Source: an uncultured Clostridia bacterium (GTDB lineage: Bacteria > Bacillota > Clostridia > Oscillospirales > Ruminococcaceae). Taken from it: a DNA stretch of 23,780 bases. The DNA lies in contig CANEHP010000011.1 in NCBI GenBank assembly GCA_947427325.1, forward strand, positions 1 through 23,780, in the 5' to 3' direction. Position numbers and translations under genes: made by a program. Below, piece by piece: positions 14,493 through 22,102 of this stretch; position 1 is the first letter of the stretch, and the number at the start of each line of letters is the position of its first letter. Under the pieces are notes generated by a model. That model was given only the letters and a program-made list of their open reading frames with translations, was not told where the DNA came from and ran no database searches.

Positions 14493-17006
14493 ATGAGGTT
14501 GCTTGTAATAGACGGAAACAGCATAATAAACCGCGCTTTTTACGGCATAAGAGCCTTATCCAATAAAAAGGGCGTTTTTACCAATGCGGTTACCGGTTTT
14601 ATGAATATTCTTCTGAAGCTTGAAAACAGCTTTAAGCCCGACTGCATTGCCGTTGCCTTTGATTTAAAAGCGCCCACCTTCCGCCATAAAATGTACTCCG
14701 AGTATAAGGGAACACGAAAGCCTATGCCCGAGGAGCTTGCTATGCAGATTCCTTTGGTTAAGGATATTTTGCGGGCTATGGGCATTGCCGTTGTTGAAAA
14801 AGAGGGTTGGGAGGCAGACGATATACTGGGCACACTTTCCCATACCGCAGAGCTTGGCGGTAATACGGCGGTAATTGCCACAGGGGACAGGGATAGTTTT
14901 CAGCTTATTACCGAAAGCGTTTATGTGAACCTTGCGGGAAATAAGGAGGACGTTTTGTACACACCGCAGGAGATTATGAACAAGTACGGCGTTACTCCCA
15001 TACAAATGCTTGAGGTAAAGGCCCTTATGGGAGACAGCAGCGATAATATTCCCGGCGTAAAGGGCGTGGGCGAAAAAACCGCCTTTGATCTTATTCAAAA
15101 ATATTCTACCGTAAGTAATATTTATGATAATTTAGACAATTTGGAGATAACTGCCGGGCTTAGAAAAAAGCTGTCTGAGGGAAAGGAAAGTTGCGGGTTA
15201 AGCAAAAGGCTCGGAACTATTGCTCTTGACGCACCTGTTGACACCGATCTTAACAGCTATATTCCCAAAAACCGCAATGAGGTTAAGTTAGCTGAAATTT
15301 TAACCGAGCTGGAAATGTTCAGTGTCCTTAAAAAAATGAACATTTCGCCCGAGAATATGAAAATTGCCAATGAAAAGGTATCGCAAAAAATAATAGACGA
15401 TTCTGCAAAAACCGAAAACGGGGAAGTTATTCCCAACAAAAACACGCCCAATATTATACTTTTCGACAACAAGGTCTATGCTTGTACGGATAGTAATGTT
15501 ACAGAGCTTGAAAATCCAAAGGAGCTTCTGGAAAGCCGTCAGGAAAAGCGCACCTTTGATTTAAAAGCGTTATATGCTTTTGCAATGCCAAAGGGCATTG
15601 ATATAAAAAATGTTGTTTTTGACGCAACTCTGGCGGCATATCTTCTGGATTCCACATCAAACGGATATGAAATGGATAAGCTTTGTCAAAGGTACGGCGT
15701 AAATGCTCCGCAAAATAAAGAGGAGCTGCCTTTGAGCCTGTATCGGTTAATGACAAAGCTCATAAACGCCGTAAATTCCCAAAAGCTTAACAGGGTTTTG
15801 GAGGATATAGAAATTCCTCTTGCAAAGGTGCTTACCGATATGGAAATCGCAGGGGTAAAAACCGATGTAAGCGGTATAGAAAGCTTTGGAAAAGACCTTG
15901 CCGAAAAAATATCCCAAACCGAGAGCGGGATTTATGAATTGGCGGGAGAAAAATTTAACATCGGTTCGCCAAAACAGTTAGGGGTAATCCTTTTTGAAAA
16001 GCTTAATCTTCCCTATGGAAAAAAGACCAAAACAGGCTATTCCACCAATGCCGATGTTCTCGAATCCTTATCCGACAAGCACCCCATAATTCCTTTGATT
16101 TCCGATTACAGAGCGTTTACAAAGCTTCAGTCCACCTATATAAGCGGCTTAAAGGCGGCGGTAAGCGGGGAGGACGGCAGAATACACACTACCTTTAAGC
16201 AAACCGAAACCCGCACGGGCAGAATAAGCAGCGCAGAGCCTAATATACAAAACATTCCCGTTCGCACCGAGCTTGGCAAAAACATGAGACGGTTTTTTGT
16301 GGCTGAGGATAACTGCGTTCTCGTGGACGCAGACTATTCGCAAATTGAGCTTAGAGTGCTTGCGCATTTGGCGGACGATAAAATAATGCAGCAGGCTTTT
16401 TTAAAGGGCGACGATATTCATGCCATAACCGCCTCCCAAGTGTTCGATCAACCCTTGGAATGGGTAACTCCCGAGCTGCGTTCAAGAGCAAAGGCGGTAA
16501 ACTTCGGCATCGTTTACGGCATCGGGGCGTTTTCCCTATCAAAGGATATCGGCGTATCGGTTGCCGAGGCAAAGCGGTATATTGAAGCATATTTAGCCAA
16601 ATACAGCGGAGTTGACGCTTTCATGAAAAATACCGTAAGCGCTGCAAAGAAAAATCTTTATGTAGAAACTATGTTCGGCAGAAGAAGATATATTCCCGAC
16701 ATAAACGCAAGCAACAAGCAGGTGCAGGCGGCGGCTCAGAGAATAGCCATGAATACTCCCATTCAGGGAACAGCCGCCGATATTATAAAGTCGGCAATGA
16801 TAAGAGTTTATAACAGACTTAACAGGGAGCGGCTTCCCGCAAGGCTTATATTGCAGGTTCACGATGAGCTGATAGTGGAGGTCAGGGAGGAGTTTGCACA
16901 GAAAACGGCGGAAATATTAAAGGAAGAAATGGAAGGCTGCGCTAAGCTTGCAGTGCCGCTTACCGCAGATGTTAAAATCGGCAGGACATGGTTTGATACG
17001 CATTGA
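14493..17006 (+). CDS. polA: DNA polymerase I
   Basis: An 837-residue family A polymerase for Okazaki-fragment processing and repair. The N-terminal 5' nuclease (about 1-290) begins MRLLVIDGNSIINRAFYG and includes EADDILGTL and GDSSDNIPGVKGVGEKTA. The middle domain (about 315-430) is short and lacks the D-x-E metal motif of a 3'-5' exonuclease, so proofreading is predicted absent, as in Bacillus and Thermus enzymes. Polymerase motifs are intact: motif A VDADYSQIELR with D614, motif B K667 and F671 in RSRAKAVNFGIVYG, and motif C QVHDE with H790-D791. The protein is shorter than the 928-residue E. coli enzyme because of the degenerate middle. I start at 14493, the usual family start; an in-frame ATG at 14472 would add seven residues and overlap the ribosome site. 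Confidence 0.97.
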   Translation: MRLLVIDGNSIINRAFYGIRALSNKKGVFTNAVTGFMNILLKLENSFKPDCIAVAFDLKAPTFRHKMYSEYKGTRKPMPEELAMQIPLVKDILRAMGIAVVEKEGWEADDILGTLSHTAELGGNTAVIATGDRDSFQLITESVYVNLAGNKEDVLYTPQEIMNKYGVTPIQMLEVKALMGDSSDNIPGVKGVGEKTAFDLIQKYSTVSNIYDNLDNLEITAGLRKKLSEGKESCGLSKRLGTIALDAPVDTDLNSYIPKNRNEVKLAEILTELEMFSVLKKMNISPENMKIANEKVSQKIIDDSAKTENGEVIPNKNTPNIILFDNKVYACTDSNVTELENPKELLESRQEKRTFDLKALYAFAMPKGIDIKNVVFDATLAAYLLDSTSNGYEMDKLCQRYGVNAPQNKEELPLSLYRLMTKLINAVNSQKLNRVLEDIEIPLAKVLTDMEIAGVKTDVSGIESFGKDLAEKISQTESGIYELAGEKFNIGSPKQLGVILFEKLNLPYGKKTKTGYSTNADVLESLSDKHPIIPLISDYRAFTKLQSTYISGLKAAVSGEDGRIHTTFKQTETRTGRISSAEPNIQNIPVRTELGKNMRRFFVAEDNCVLVDADYSQIELRVLAHLADDKIMQQAFLKGDDIHAITASQVFDQPLEWVTPELRSRAKAVNFGIVYGIGAFSLSKDIGVSVAEAKRYIEAYLAKYSGVDAFMKNTVSAAKKNLYVETMFGRRRYIPDINASNKQVQAAAQRIAMNTPIQGTAADIIKSAMIRVYNRLNRERLPARLILQVHDELIVEVREEFAQKTAEILKEEMEGCAKLAVPLTADVKIGRTWFDTH

Positions 17007-17108
17007 TTATGTGCAAAAGGGCAGGAATCGTTTTTGATAAGCCTGTATTCATAAACAAATTAAGAAAAAATGAAAAAAGTTTTATAAAGAATATATCAAA
17101 TAATTCTT

Positions 17109-17561
17109 ATGGAAAATATCAAAATAGATATGAATAAAGAAGCCGAGTATAACCCCGTTGCCGTAAAGGAAATAGCATATTTGGAAAAAAGCTGTTTCCC
17201 CGAGGATTGCTGGAGCTTGGAGGCGGTGCGGTCATCTTTAAAAAGAGCCGATATTATTTATGATTTGGAATATTCCGAGGGAAAGGCGATAGGCTATTTT
17301 TTGGCGGCGGCGTCCTTTGACCAATGCGAACTGTACCGTATAGCGGTTTTAAGGGAGTACAGAGGTCAGGGCAAGGGGAAAATCCTTATGGAACGGTTTC
17401 TTCAAATACTGCCCGAGGGTACGGAAAAAATATATTTGGAAGTGCGTGAAAGCAATAGGACGGCTATAAGGCTGTATGAAAAATTCGGATTTAAGAAGCT
17501 CGCCGAAAGAAAAAATTATTACGGCCATGAAAACGGGTTTATTTATGTTTTAACAAAATAA
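17109..17561 (+). CDS. rimI: RimI-like ribosomal-protein/GNAT acetyltransferase
   Basis: A 150-residue GNAT protein matching the RimI family in length and pattern: the N-terminal LEKSCFPEDCWSLEAV, the acetyl-CoA loop REYRGQGKGKILMERF, and the C-terminal EVRESNRTAIRLYEKFGF and RKNYYG. RimI acetylates the N-terminal alanine of ribosomal protein S18, though in Gram-positives the substrate is less certain. It lies 100 bases behind polA with no terminator between, so co-transcription is likely. There is no clear Shine-Dalgarno before 17109; an in-frame ATG at 17130 is an alternative but has none either. The symbol is by family resemblance only. Confidence 0.8.
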   Translation: MENIKIDMNKEAEYNPVAVKEIAYLEKSCFPEDCWSLEAVRSSLKRADIIYDLEYSEGKAIGYFLAAASFDQCELYRIAVLREYRGQGKGKILMERFLQILPEGTEKIYLEVRESNRTAIRLYEKFGFKKLAERKNYYGHENGFIYVLTK

Positions 17562-17590
17562 AAAATTTATGAAATAAGAAGGGAAAGAAA

Positions 17591-18469
17591 ATGAAAAGAA
17601 ATTTTAAAAAGACAAGCTGTGGATTACTGGCGGCTGTTATGCTTTTGGCTGTAAGCGGCTGCTCTGAGGGCAGCTCAAACAGCATCGCCCCCGCTGAAGT
17701 AAAAGCCTCGGATTCTTTTAAGGGAAATACGGAAGACGTAACTCTTGAAAAGGGCGATACTTATGCGATTATAAAAATCAAGGATTTCGGAGAAATAAAA
17801 TGCAAGCTGTTTGAGGAAGCGGCGCCAAAGGGTGTAAGCAACTTTATTGAGCTGGCAAAGGACGGATATTACACCAATAAGACCGTACACCGTGTTATGA
17901 AGAATTTTATGCTGCAAGGCGGTTCTGCCAACGGCGACGGCACAAGCACAGCCGACGAACCGAAGTTTGGCGTTGAGTACAACAAAAATATGCGGCACTA
18001 CTATGGTGCGCTTTGCTATGCCAATGCGGGAGGAGTAAACGGCACGCAGTTTTTCATTATCAATAACAAGAACTGCGGCGATTTTGTAGAGGCTTCATAC
18101 TACGAAAACGCAATCAAGCAGTGCGACGGCTATATTGAGCAGGCGAAAAATTTGGTGAACAAATCAACTGGCAACGAAAAAACGCAGTATCAGCAAGCCC
18201 TTGAAGGCTGGCAAAATAAAAAAGCCGTTTACGAGTTTAATTTGAAAGCGATTAACGACCGCACAGACGAAATGACCGAAAGATATAAGGAAAAAGGCGG
18301 CTATCCTTTTCTTGACGGAGGTTATACCGTTTTCGGACAGGTTGTTGAAGGCTTTGACGTGGTAGACAAAATTTCCGAGGTCAAGGTAGAAAAAAACTCC
18401 AATGGAGAGGAAAGCAGCCCTGTTGATAAGATCGTTATTGAGTCGGTTACCGTTGGTACTGTTGAGTGA
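17591..18469 (+). CDS. Lipoprotein cyclophilin-type peptidyl-prolyl isomerase
   Basis: A 292-residue secreted lipoprotein of the cyclophilin family, expected to help protein folding outside the membrane. The signal peptide ends in the lipobox AVSGC with C24 lipidated, followed by a Ser-rich tether. The cyclophilin core has VHRVMKNFMLQGG, the substrate-site FFIINNK after NGTQ, and GYTVFGQVVEGFDVVDKI. An insertion of about 80 residues (about 165-245), predicted mostly helical with EQAKNLVNK and TQYQQALEGWQNKK, separates the FFIINNK strand from the final strands; such insertions are seen in Clostridial lipoprotein cyclophilins. A GAAGGGAAAG ribosome site precedes the ATG. It follows the rimI-like gene after 29 bases. 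A foldback element and then a terminator lie downstream. Confidence 0.92.
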   Translation: MKRNFKKTSCGLLAAVMLLAVSGCSEGSSNSIAPAEVKASDSFKGNTEDVTLEKGDTYAIIKIKDFGEIKCKLFEEAAPKGVSNFIELAKDGYYTNKTVHRVMKNFMLQGGSANGDGTSTADEPKFGVEYNKNMRHYYGALCYANAGGVNGTQFFIINNKNCGDFVEASYYENAIKQCDGYIEQAKNLVNKSTGNEKTQYQQALEGWQNKKAVYEFNLKAINDRTDEMTERYKEKGGYPFLDGGYTVFGQVVEGFDVVDKISEVKVEKNSNGEESSPVDKIVIESVTVGTVE

Positions 18470-18478
18470 TTGATATTA

Positions 18479-18637
18479 GGGCTTGTTTGAAAAATCGGGA
18501 ACGCCGTCTTTTCACCCCAAAGCGGTTATCTTCTGCGCCAAAAAGCCCGGTCAAACGTCGGTTTGACTGCGTTTTTTCCTTGAATCCAACCGTTTTGGGA
18601 CGAAAATCCCACATTCCCTCTATCTTTAAACAAGCCC
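18479..18637 (+). mobile_element. Foldback element, GGGCTTGTT type, copy 2
   Basis: A 159-bp copy with ends GGGCTTGTTT at both sides, flanked by TTA and TAA. It matches 11858-12015 nearly base for base in reverse orientation, and both copies have the same orientation relative to the gene they follow. It lies in the 3' untranslated region of the cyclophilin, ahead of the terminator. A 61-residue open frame across it is not a gene. Confidence 0.87.
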
Positions 18638-18712
18638 TAATCCCTTTTTAACACTATTTCTTAATCAGATTGCAGGCAAATTTGAGAGGATATTTTGCGA
18701 CTTTTCGTCAAA
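18638..18712 (+). repeat. Copy of the AATCCC-type repeat
   Basis: Begins TAATCCCTTTTTAACACTA and continues with TTAATCAGATTG and CAAATTTG; the same blocks occur in the same order on the minus strand at 4876-4945. The start also resembles the hairpin arms at 3356-3412. Confidence 0.5.
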
Positions 18713-18717
18713 TTTTT

Positions 18718-18760
18718 CAAGCGCCGCTTGGTTAAAGCGGCGCTTGAAAACTATTTTTTT
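18718..18760 (+). terminator. Terminator of the polA-rimI-cyclophilin unit
   Basis: A perfect 12-bp GC-rich stem (CAAGCGCCGCTT with AAGCGGCGCTTG, loop GGTTA) is followed after a few bases by a seven-T run. It lies about 250 bases past the cyclophilin stop because of the inserted repeats. Confidence 0.8.
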
Positions 18761-18807
18761 CATTTCTGAATAAGCGCTGATCTTTTGGCAGACGGCGGCA
18801 ATAAATA

Positions 18808-19500
18808 TCAGTACGATCTGCCGCTTTTTCCGAGATATATATTGAAATCTCCCGTAAGAAGCACCTTTGCAAGCTCCGAAGAAGTGGATACCCTTTCTTT
18901 AAGTTCAATACCGAAGGAGTCGTTAAAATCCGTGCTGTGAATATCGCTGCCCGCTGTCAGTATGGTTTTCCCTTTAAAACACTTAACCGCCCTTTCGTTT
19001 TCATTGGGTTTATTGCAGAAGTTATAGGCTTCCACCCCGTCAACTATCGAAATGTCGGGCGCTGTATTCGGGTCTTTTATGTAATCTCTGTCACGGAAAG
19101 GATGAGCGTATGCGATAAATCCGCCTACCGAATGTATCTCCTTTGCCCAAACATCGACGGATGCGTTTCTCAAAAACGGACGGTCGATAACAAACTGCGG
19201 TTCAAAGCCGTAAGCGAGAAACTCTTTTCCGCCGCCGTAACCTTCTTCTATCCCAAAAAGCAGGTCAAAATCTTCCTTTTCTGCGTATTCCCTGCCTTTG
19301 AGATATGCGGCGGCGTAAGCCGTGACAAGCTCGTCCCAAGGCAAAGACCTGTCAACTGCAGTATTCCCGCCGATGAAATGCTCGGTAACAGCCATTCCCG
19401 CATATCCTGCTTTTTTATATGCGGTTATCATTTCCTCTATCGTGTTGCGAGCGCAGGCGCTTCCCATACAGGTGTGCATATGAAGCTCATATCTATACAT
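18808..19500 (-). CDS. PHP-domain phosphoesterase
   Basis: A 230-residue PHP-family protein, a metal-dependent phosphoesterase fold. The metal-binding motifs are in order: HMHT near residue 8, TEH in AVTEHF, the glutamates in GIEEGYG, AHPFRD, and GSDIHS near the C-terminus. The length fits stand-alone PHP proteins, which act on small phosphorylated molecules; the substrate is not predictable. I start at the second ATG (19500), because GGAAGG is seven bases upstream of it and only one base from the first ATG at 19506. The promoter at 19717-19745 and this start are separated by a complete foldback element that makes up most of the leader. Confidence 0.88.
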   Translation of the reverse strand: MYRYELHMHTCMGSACARNTIEEMITAYKKAGYAGMAVTEHFIGGNTAVDRSLPWDELVTAYAAAYLKGREYAEKEDFDLLFGIEEGYGGGKEFLAYGFEPQFVIDRPFLRNASVDVWAKEIHSVGGFIAYAHPFRDRDYIKDPNTAPDISIVDGVEAYNFCNKPNENERAVKCFKGKTILTAGSDIHSTDFNDSFGIELKERVSTSSELAKVLLTGDFNIYLGKSGRSY

Positions 19501-19518
19501 AATCATACCTTCCTTTTA

Positions 19519-19699
19519 GAACCTGTCCTTATAGGAACGGTGCGTGAATTTTCGGGCAGACTTCGCCGGGGACAAGTCAAAAATTTCTTTGCGTCTTTGA
19601 AAAAGTCACCGGGCCTGCTGCCGCAGACGGGGAAATTTTAACTGAGTTATCGGTAAAACATACCGAAAAGACGTGTGCAATTCCTGTTTGGATAGGTTC
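19519..19699. mobile_element. 181-bp foldback element in a 5' leader, with TTA duplication
   Basis: Ends are GAACCTGTCC on the left and GAACCTATCC (minus strand) on the right, flanked by direct TTA repeats. The left subterminal part matches the right part of the 5984 element (GGTGCG, then ATTTTCG), and the right part contains, on the minus strand, a CACACGTCTTTTCGG block and a CGGTATGTTTTACCG palindrome like those of the other copies. So it is a more diverged, inverted member of the same family. Confidence 0.78.
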
Positions 19700-19716
19700 T
19701 TATTTTAGTAATATCA

Positions 19717-19745
19717 ATTATACAGCAAGTGCCGCTAAAAATCAA
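19717..19745 (-). promoter_or_regulatory. Promoter of the PHP-domain gene
   Basis: On the minus strand TTGATT (19740-19745) and TATAAT (19717-19722) have a 17-base spacer. Transcripts would begin near 19710, placing the whole 19519-19699 element in the leader. Confidence 0.7.
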
Positions 19746-20084
19746 CACTTATGAAAAGGCGGGGCAAATAATACTGTTTCTAAGGGGATGTAAAAATTGA
19801 CAGTTGGCAGTTAAGGTGTCGGCTTCGCCGACGGATTTGAAATTTTACGGTTCTGCAGCCGAGCTTAGTTAAGAGCGGCTGTTATTTGACAAGCAAACCC
19901 CAAAAAGGGTAAAACCCGGCAAAACCCGAAAACACACGGGAAATGCTTAAGAAAAAGCTTTTGACAAGCGGATTTTAAAGGATTATATCGACAAACTATG
20001 AAGTTGATTAACCGACTAACTTGTCAAAAGTTAGGGGGCAAATTCGCACCCTTTTTCTTTTTGGGCAGGATCGGTCAATTCATT
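19746..20084. other. Non-coding stretch at the prophage edge with REP-like and inverted repeats
   Basis: No gene is supported. A GTCGGC-TTC-GCCGAC hairpin (about 19818-19832) follows a TGACAGTTGGCAGTTAAGG tract of the kind found as dispersed palindromes in Clostridia. TTTTGACAAG at 19959-19968 is inverted at 20020-20029 and nearly repeated at 19885-19893. The spacing resembles recombinase or regulator sites, but no recombinase gene is present. Confidence 0.4.
19961..19989 (+). promoter_or_regulatory. Possible plus-strand promoter
   Basis: TTGACA (19961-19966) and TATATC (19984-19989) with a 17-base spacer. It has no obvious gene directly after it and the -35 overlaps the TTTTGACAAG inverted repeat, so it may be a phage or recombination-related promoter left without its gene. 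Confidence 0.4.
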
Positions 20085-20465
20085 TTAAAAAACCATCGGA
20101 TCGCCGTTTGCTCCGCTTAATTCCATAAGTCTGCGGAAGGTGTCATGCACAACTGCCTCGGCATATAAATAAGCGTAATCGGAAGCGTCCTGCTCGGAGA
20201 ATCCGCCGATCTCTCTAAGGTTCTTGACATTGGTTTCAAAGTTAGCTTCTTTGAGCTTTTTGGATAAAATTGCCTGCTGTTCGGAGGAACAGGGCAGCTG
20301 TGATATTACCTCGGAAGGCGATATCTTGGTGTAATCCCCTGTGTACAGTCCTATCAGCATGCGCTCAACAGCAACGGATTTCACTTTGTATGTAGGTTCG
20401 TTCTTTTCTTCGTTGAATAACAACAAATAAAAATAACACCCCACAAGGGTGTTATTTTTATACAT
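20085..20465 (-). CDS. Hypothetical protein, probably a 3' gene fragment
   Basis: A 126-codon open frame. The part from about residue 20 onward (NEEKNEPTYKVKS to the end, GANGDPMVF) has normal protein composition, predicted mostly helical, and includes a segment GGFSEQDASDYAYLYAEAVV. I do not recognise a family. The first 20 codons read straight through the terminator hairpin at 20428-20460 and are unlikely to be real. No ribosome site is visible at the first ATG or at the internal ATG (20360). I read it as the 3' end of a host or phage gene whose 5' part was lost where the prophage remnant begins. Confidence 0.4.
   Translation of the reverse strand: MYKNNTLVGCYFYLLLFNEEKNEPTYKVKSVAVERMLIGLYTGDYTKISPSEVISQLPCSSEQQAILSKKLKEANFETNVKNLREIGGFSEQDASDYAYLYAEAVVHDTFRRLMELSGANGDPMVF
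20428..20460. terminator. Bidirectional terminator at the prophage edge
   Basis: A perfect 14-bp stem (20428-20441 with 20447-20460, loop CACAA) with T-runs on both sides, so it can stop transcription in both directions. It separates the minus-strand fragment from the phage genes. A second small hairpin GAAGCCG-TT-CGGCTTC lies at 20473-20488 just before the scaffold gene's ribosome site. Confidence 0.75.
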
Positions 20466-20503
20466 TTTTTAAGAAGCCGTTCGGCTTCGGAAAGGAAAAA
20501 GAA

Positions 20504-21018
20504 ATGGATATAAAAGCAATATTGGGCGATGCCTACAGCGATGACATTGCCGCAAAGCTTACGGCGGAAATCGAAAAGGAATACAAGCCTGCCGCCGACT
20601 TTGAAGCCTTAAGCGGTCAGCTTGCGGACCGTGACAGGCAGCTTGAAGCTTTGGGCAAGCTTAAGCCCGAGGAGCTTAAAGCGGAAATCGAGAGGCTGCA
20701 GGAAGAAAACAAAGCAGCAGCCGAAAAGTACGCCGCCGAGCTTGCCGCAGTTAAGCTGAACGGAGCAGTCGAAAACAGACTGCTGAAGGAAGGTGCGGTA
20801 AACACAAAGGCGGTAAGAGCCTTGCTTGACAACGAAAAAATCAAGCTCTCCGAGGACGGAAGTCCGACAGGACTTGACGAACAACTGAAAGCCCTGCGTG
20901 AAAACGAAAATGGGCTTTTTCACAGCCCCAAAAGGAAGTGCCGGGAAGCGGCGGCAATCCCGCCCCCCTTCCCGAGGAAAAGAAACAGCCTCTCCCAACG
21001 GGAACGGTGACATTTTAA
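20504..21018 (+). pseudogene. Phage GP20-like minor structural (scaffold) protein, frameshifted
   Basis: The product resembles the phage GP20 minor structural/scaffold family: start MDIKAILGDAYSDDIAAKL, a long charged coiled-coil with PEELKAEIERLQEENK, and a C-terminal region KALRENENGLF. After F at the T-run 20916-20920 the open frame ends in an implausible basic tail and stops at 21010. Shifting to the -1 frame at that T-run gives SQPQKEVPGSGGNPAPLP and then LPTGTVTF with a stop at 21016-21018, a Gly/Pro-rich tail typical of this family and positioned 14 bases before the next start. One lost T is the simplest explanation; translational slippage is possible. A ribosome site GGAAAGG precedes the ATG. 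Confidence 0.75.
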
Positions 21019-21032
21019 GGAGGTAAAACTTT

Positions 21033-22085
21033 ATGGCAAGAACAAAAGCAATATCTATGCTTCAGGCAGCGGGACAGAAGGGAGAGCTGTCCGAAATTTA
21101 CGGTATCGTCGTAGAAAACGTGCAGAAGGAAACTCTCTCAAACGGCTTGAAATCACAGGCGTATACGGGAAATCCCGCCGCAGGCTCGGTTGAGTTTAAG
21201 AGATTTATAAACAGCGGCTCTAACGAATACGGAACGGCAAGAGCGGCGGGCAAGGGCAGCTCGATCACCGCTCCTCCCGTTACCGTAAACCTTGATACTC
21301 ACAGGGAAATAGTTGAAGAGATGGCAAAATTTGACCTTGACACCTTCGGAGTGGCAAACATTTTGTCCCGCCGCGCCGCCAACCACATTGACACTATGAC
21401 AAGCGAGCTTGATACGGCATTTTTCAAAGCGGCGGCAGACGCAGCCACGGCGTTGACCACCACGGCAAGCACAGCTGGAGGAGCTTATTTTAAGTTGGGA
21501 GGTGAGGCTGTGAGTAATGTAAAAGGAATCGATGAAATCACAAGAAAAATCAATAAGGCAGTAGCCAATATGAAGCGCACAAGCTCAAGGGGACTTGCTT
21601 CAGCTGCTGTTTATATAGCAAATAAGGCGGTGCAGCGTGCGCCTATTGAAAGCGGAGATTTGAAAAACAGCGTTTATATTGACCTTGACGGGAAGCGTGC
21701 GGCAAAAGGTGAGGAGGATGTCAGAAGCGCTCAAAAGAGAGTAGGCACAGATATTGGAATTAACGAAAAGATGGCAGCGGTTGGATTTTGTAGTAAATAT
21801 GCTGTAAAACAACACGAGGATCTTTCCCTCAGGCACGACCGAACCGACGGCTACCGTGTCCCCGAATTTAATCAGCGCACAGGCAAGCGGAATAAAACCG
21901 CAGGCAAAAGTATAAATCTTGTTCCCGGCGGACAGGCGAAATTCCTTGAAAGCGTGCTTGTTGAAGAACAGGACAGAATACTCCGCTGCATAGCCCGCCC
22001 CCGCCGTGGTGCGGTTATTCTTGACCGCACGGCTTTAACAACAACATATTACTGTGAAATTGCTCTTTGGGGCGAAAATCAGTAA
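21033..22085 (+). CDS. In-frame fusion of a phage capsid fragment and an HK97 gp10-like protein
   Basis: A 350-codon frame made of two unrelated phage parts. Residues 1 to about 150 look like the N-terminus of a Clostridial prophage major capsid protein (MARTKAISMLQAAGQKGE, then EFKRFINSGSNEYGTARAAGKG). From V160 on it is an HK97 gp10-like head-tail connector protein (SNVKGIDEITRKINKAVAN, RAPIESGDLKNSVYIDL, FLESVLVEEQDRI). The second part still has its own ribosome site and GTG start at 21497-21512, showing that the join is a deletion that removed the rest of the capsid gene and the connector genes. The last 24 codons (AVILDRTALTTTYYCEIALW) do not look like a gp10 C-terminus and may come from a third gene by another deletion. 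The fusion is probably non-functional as a capsid. Confidence 0.8.
   Translation: MARTKAISMLQAAGQKGELSEIYGIVVENVQKETLSNGLKSQAYTGNPAAGSVEFKRFINSGSNEYGTARAAGKGSSITAPPVTVNLDTHREIVEEMAKFDLDTFGVANILSRRAANHIDTMTSELDTAFFKAAADAATALTTTASTAGGAYFKLGGEAVSNVKGIDEITRKINKAVANMKRTSSRGLASAAVYIANKAVQRAPIESGDLKNSVYIDLDGKRAAKGEEDVRSAQKRVGTDIGINEKMAAVGFCSKYAVKQHEDLSLRHDRTDGYRVPEFNQRTGKRNKTAGKSINLVPGGQAKFLESVLVEEQDRILRCIARPRRGAVILDRTALTTTYYCEIALWGENQ
21497..21512 (+). promoter_or_regulatory. Native ribosome site and GTG start of the gp10-like gene
   Basis: GGGAGGTGAG followed by a GTG at 21510-21512 lies inside the fused frame. It marks the original start of the gp10-like gene, so a 191-residue product could still be made on its own. 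Confidence 0.65.
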
Positions 22086-22102
22086 GGAAAGGAAGAATAT
22101 TT

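Noticed and set aside
18937..19641. 234-codon plus-strand open frame
   Set aside because: It is antisense to the PHP gene and runs on into the adjacent foldback element.
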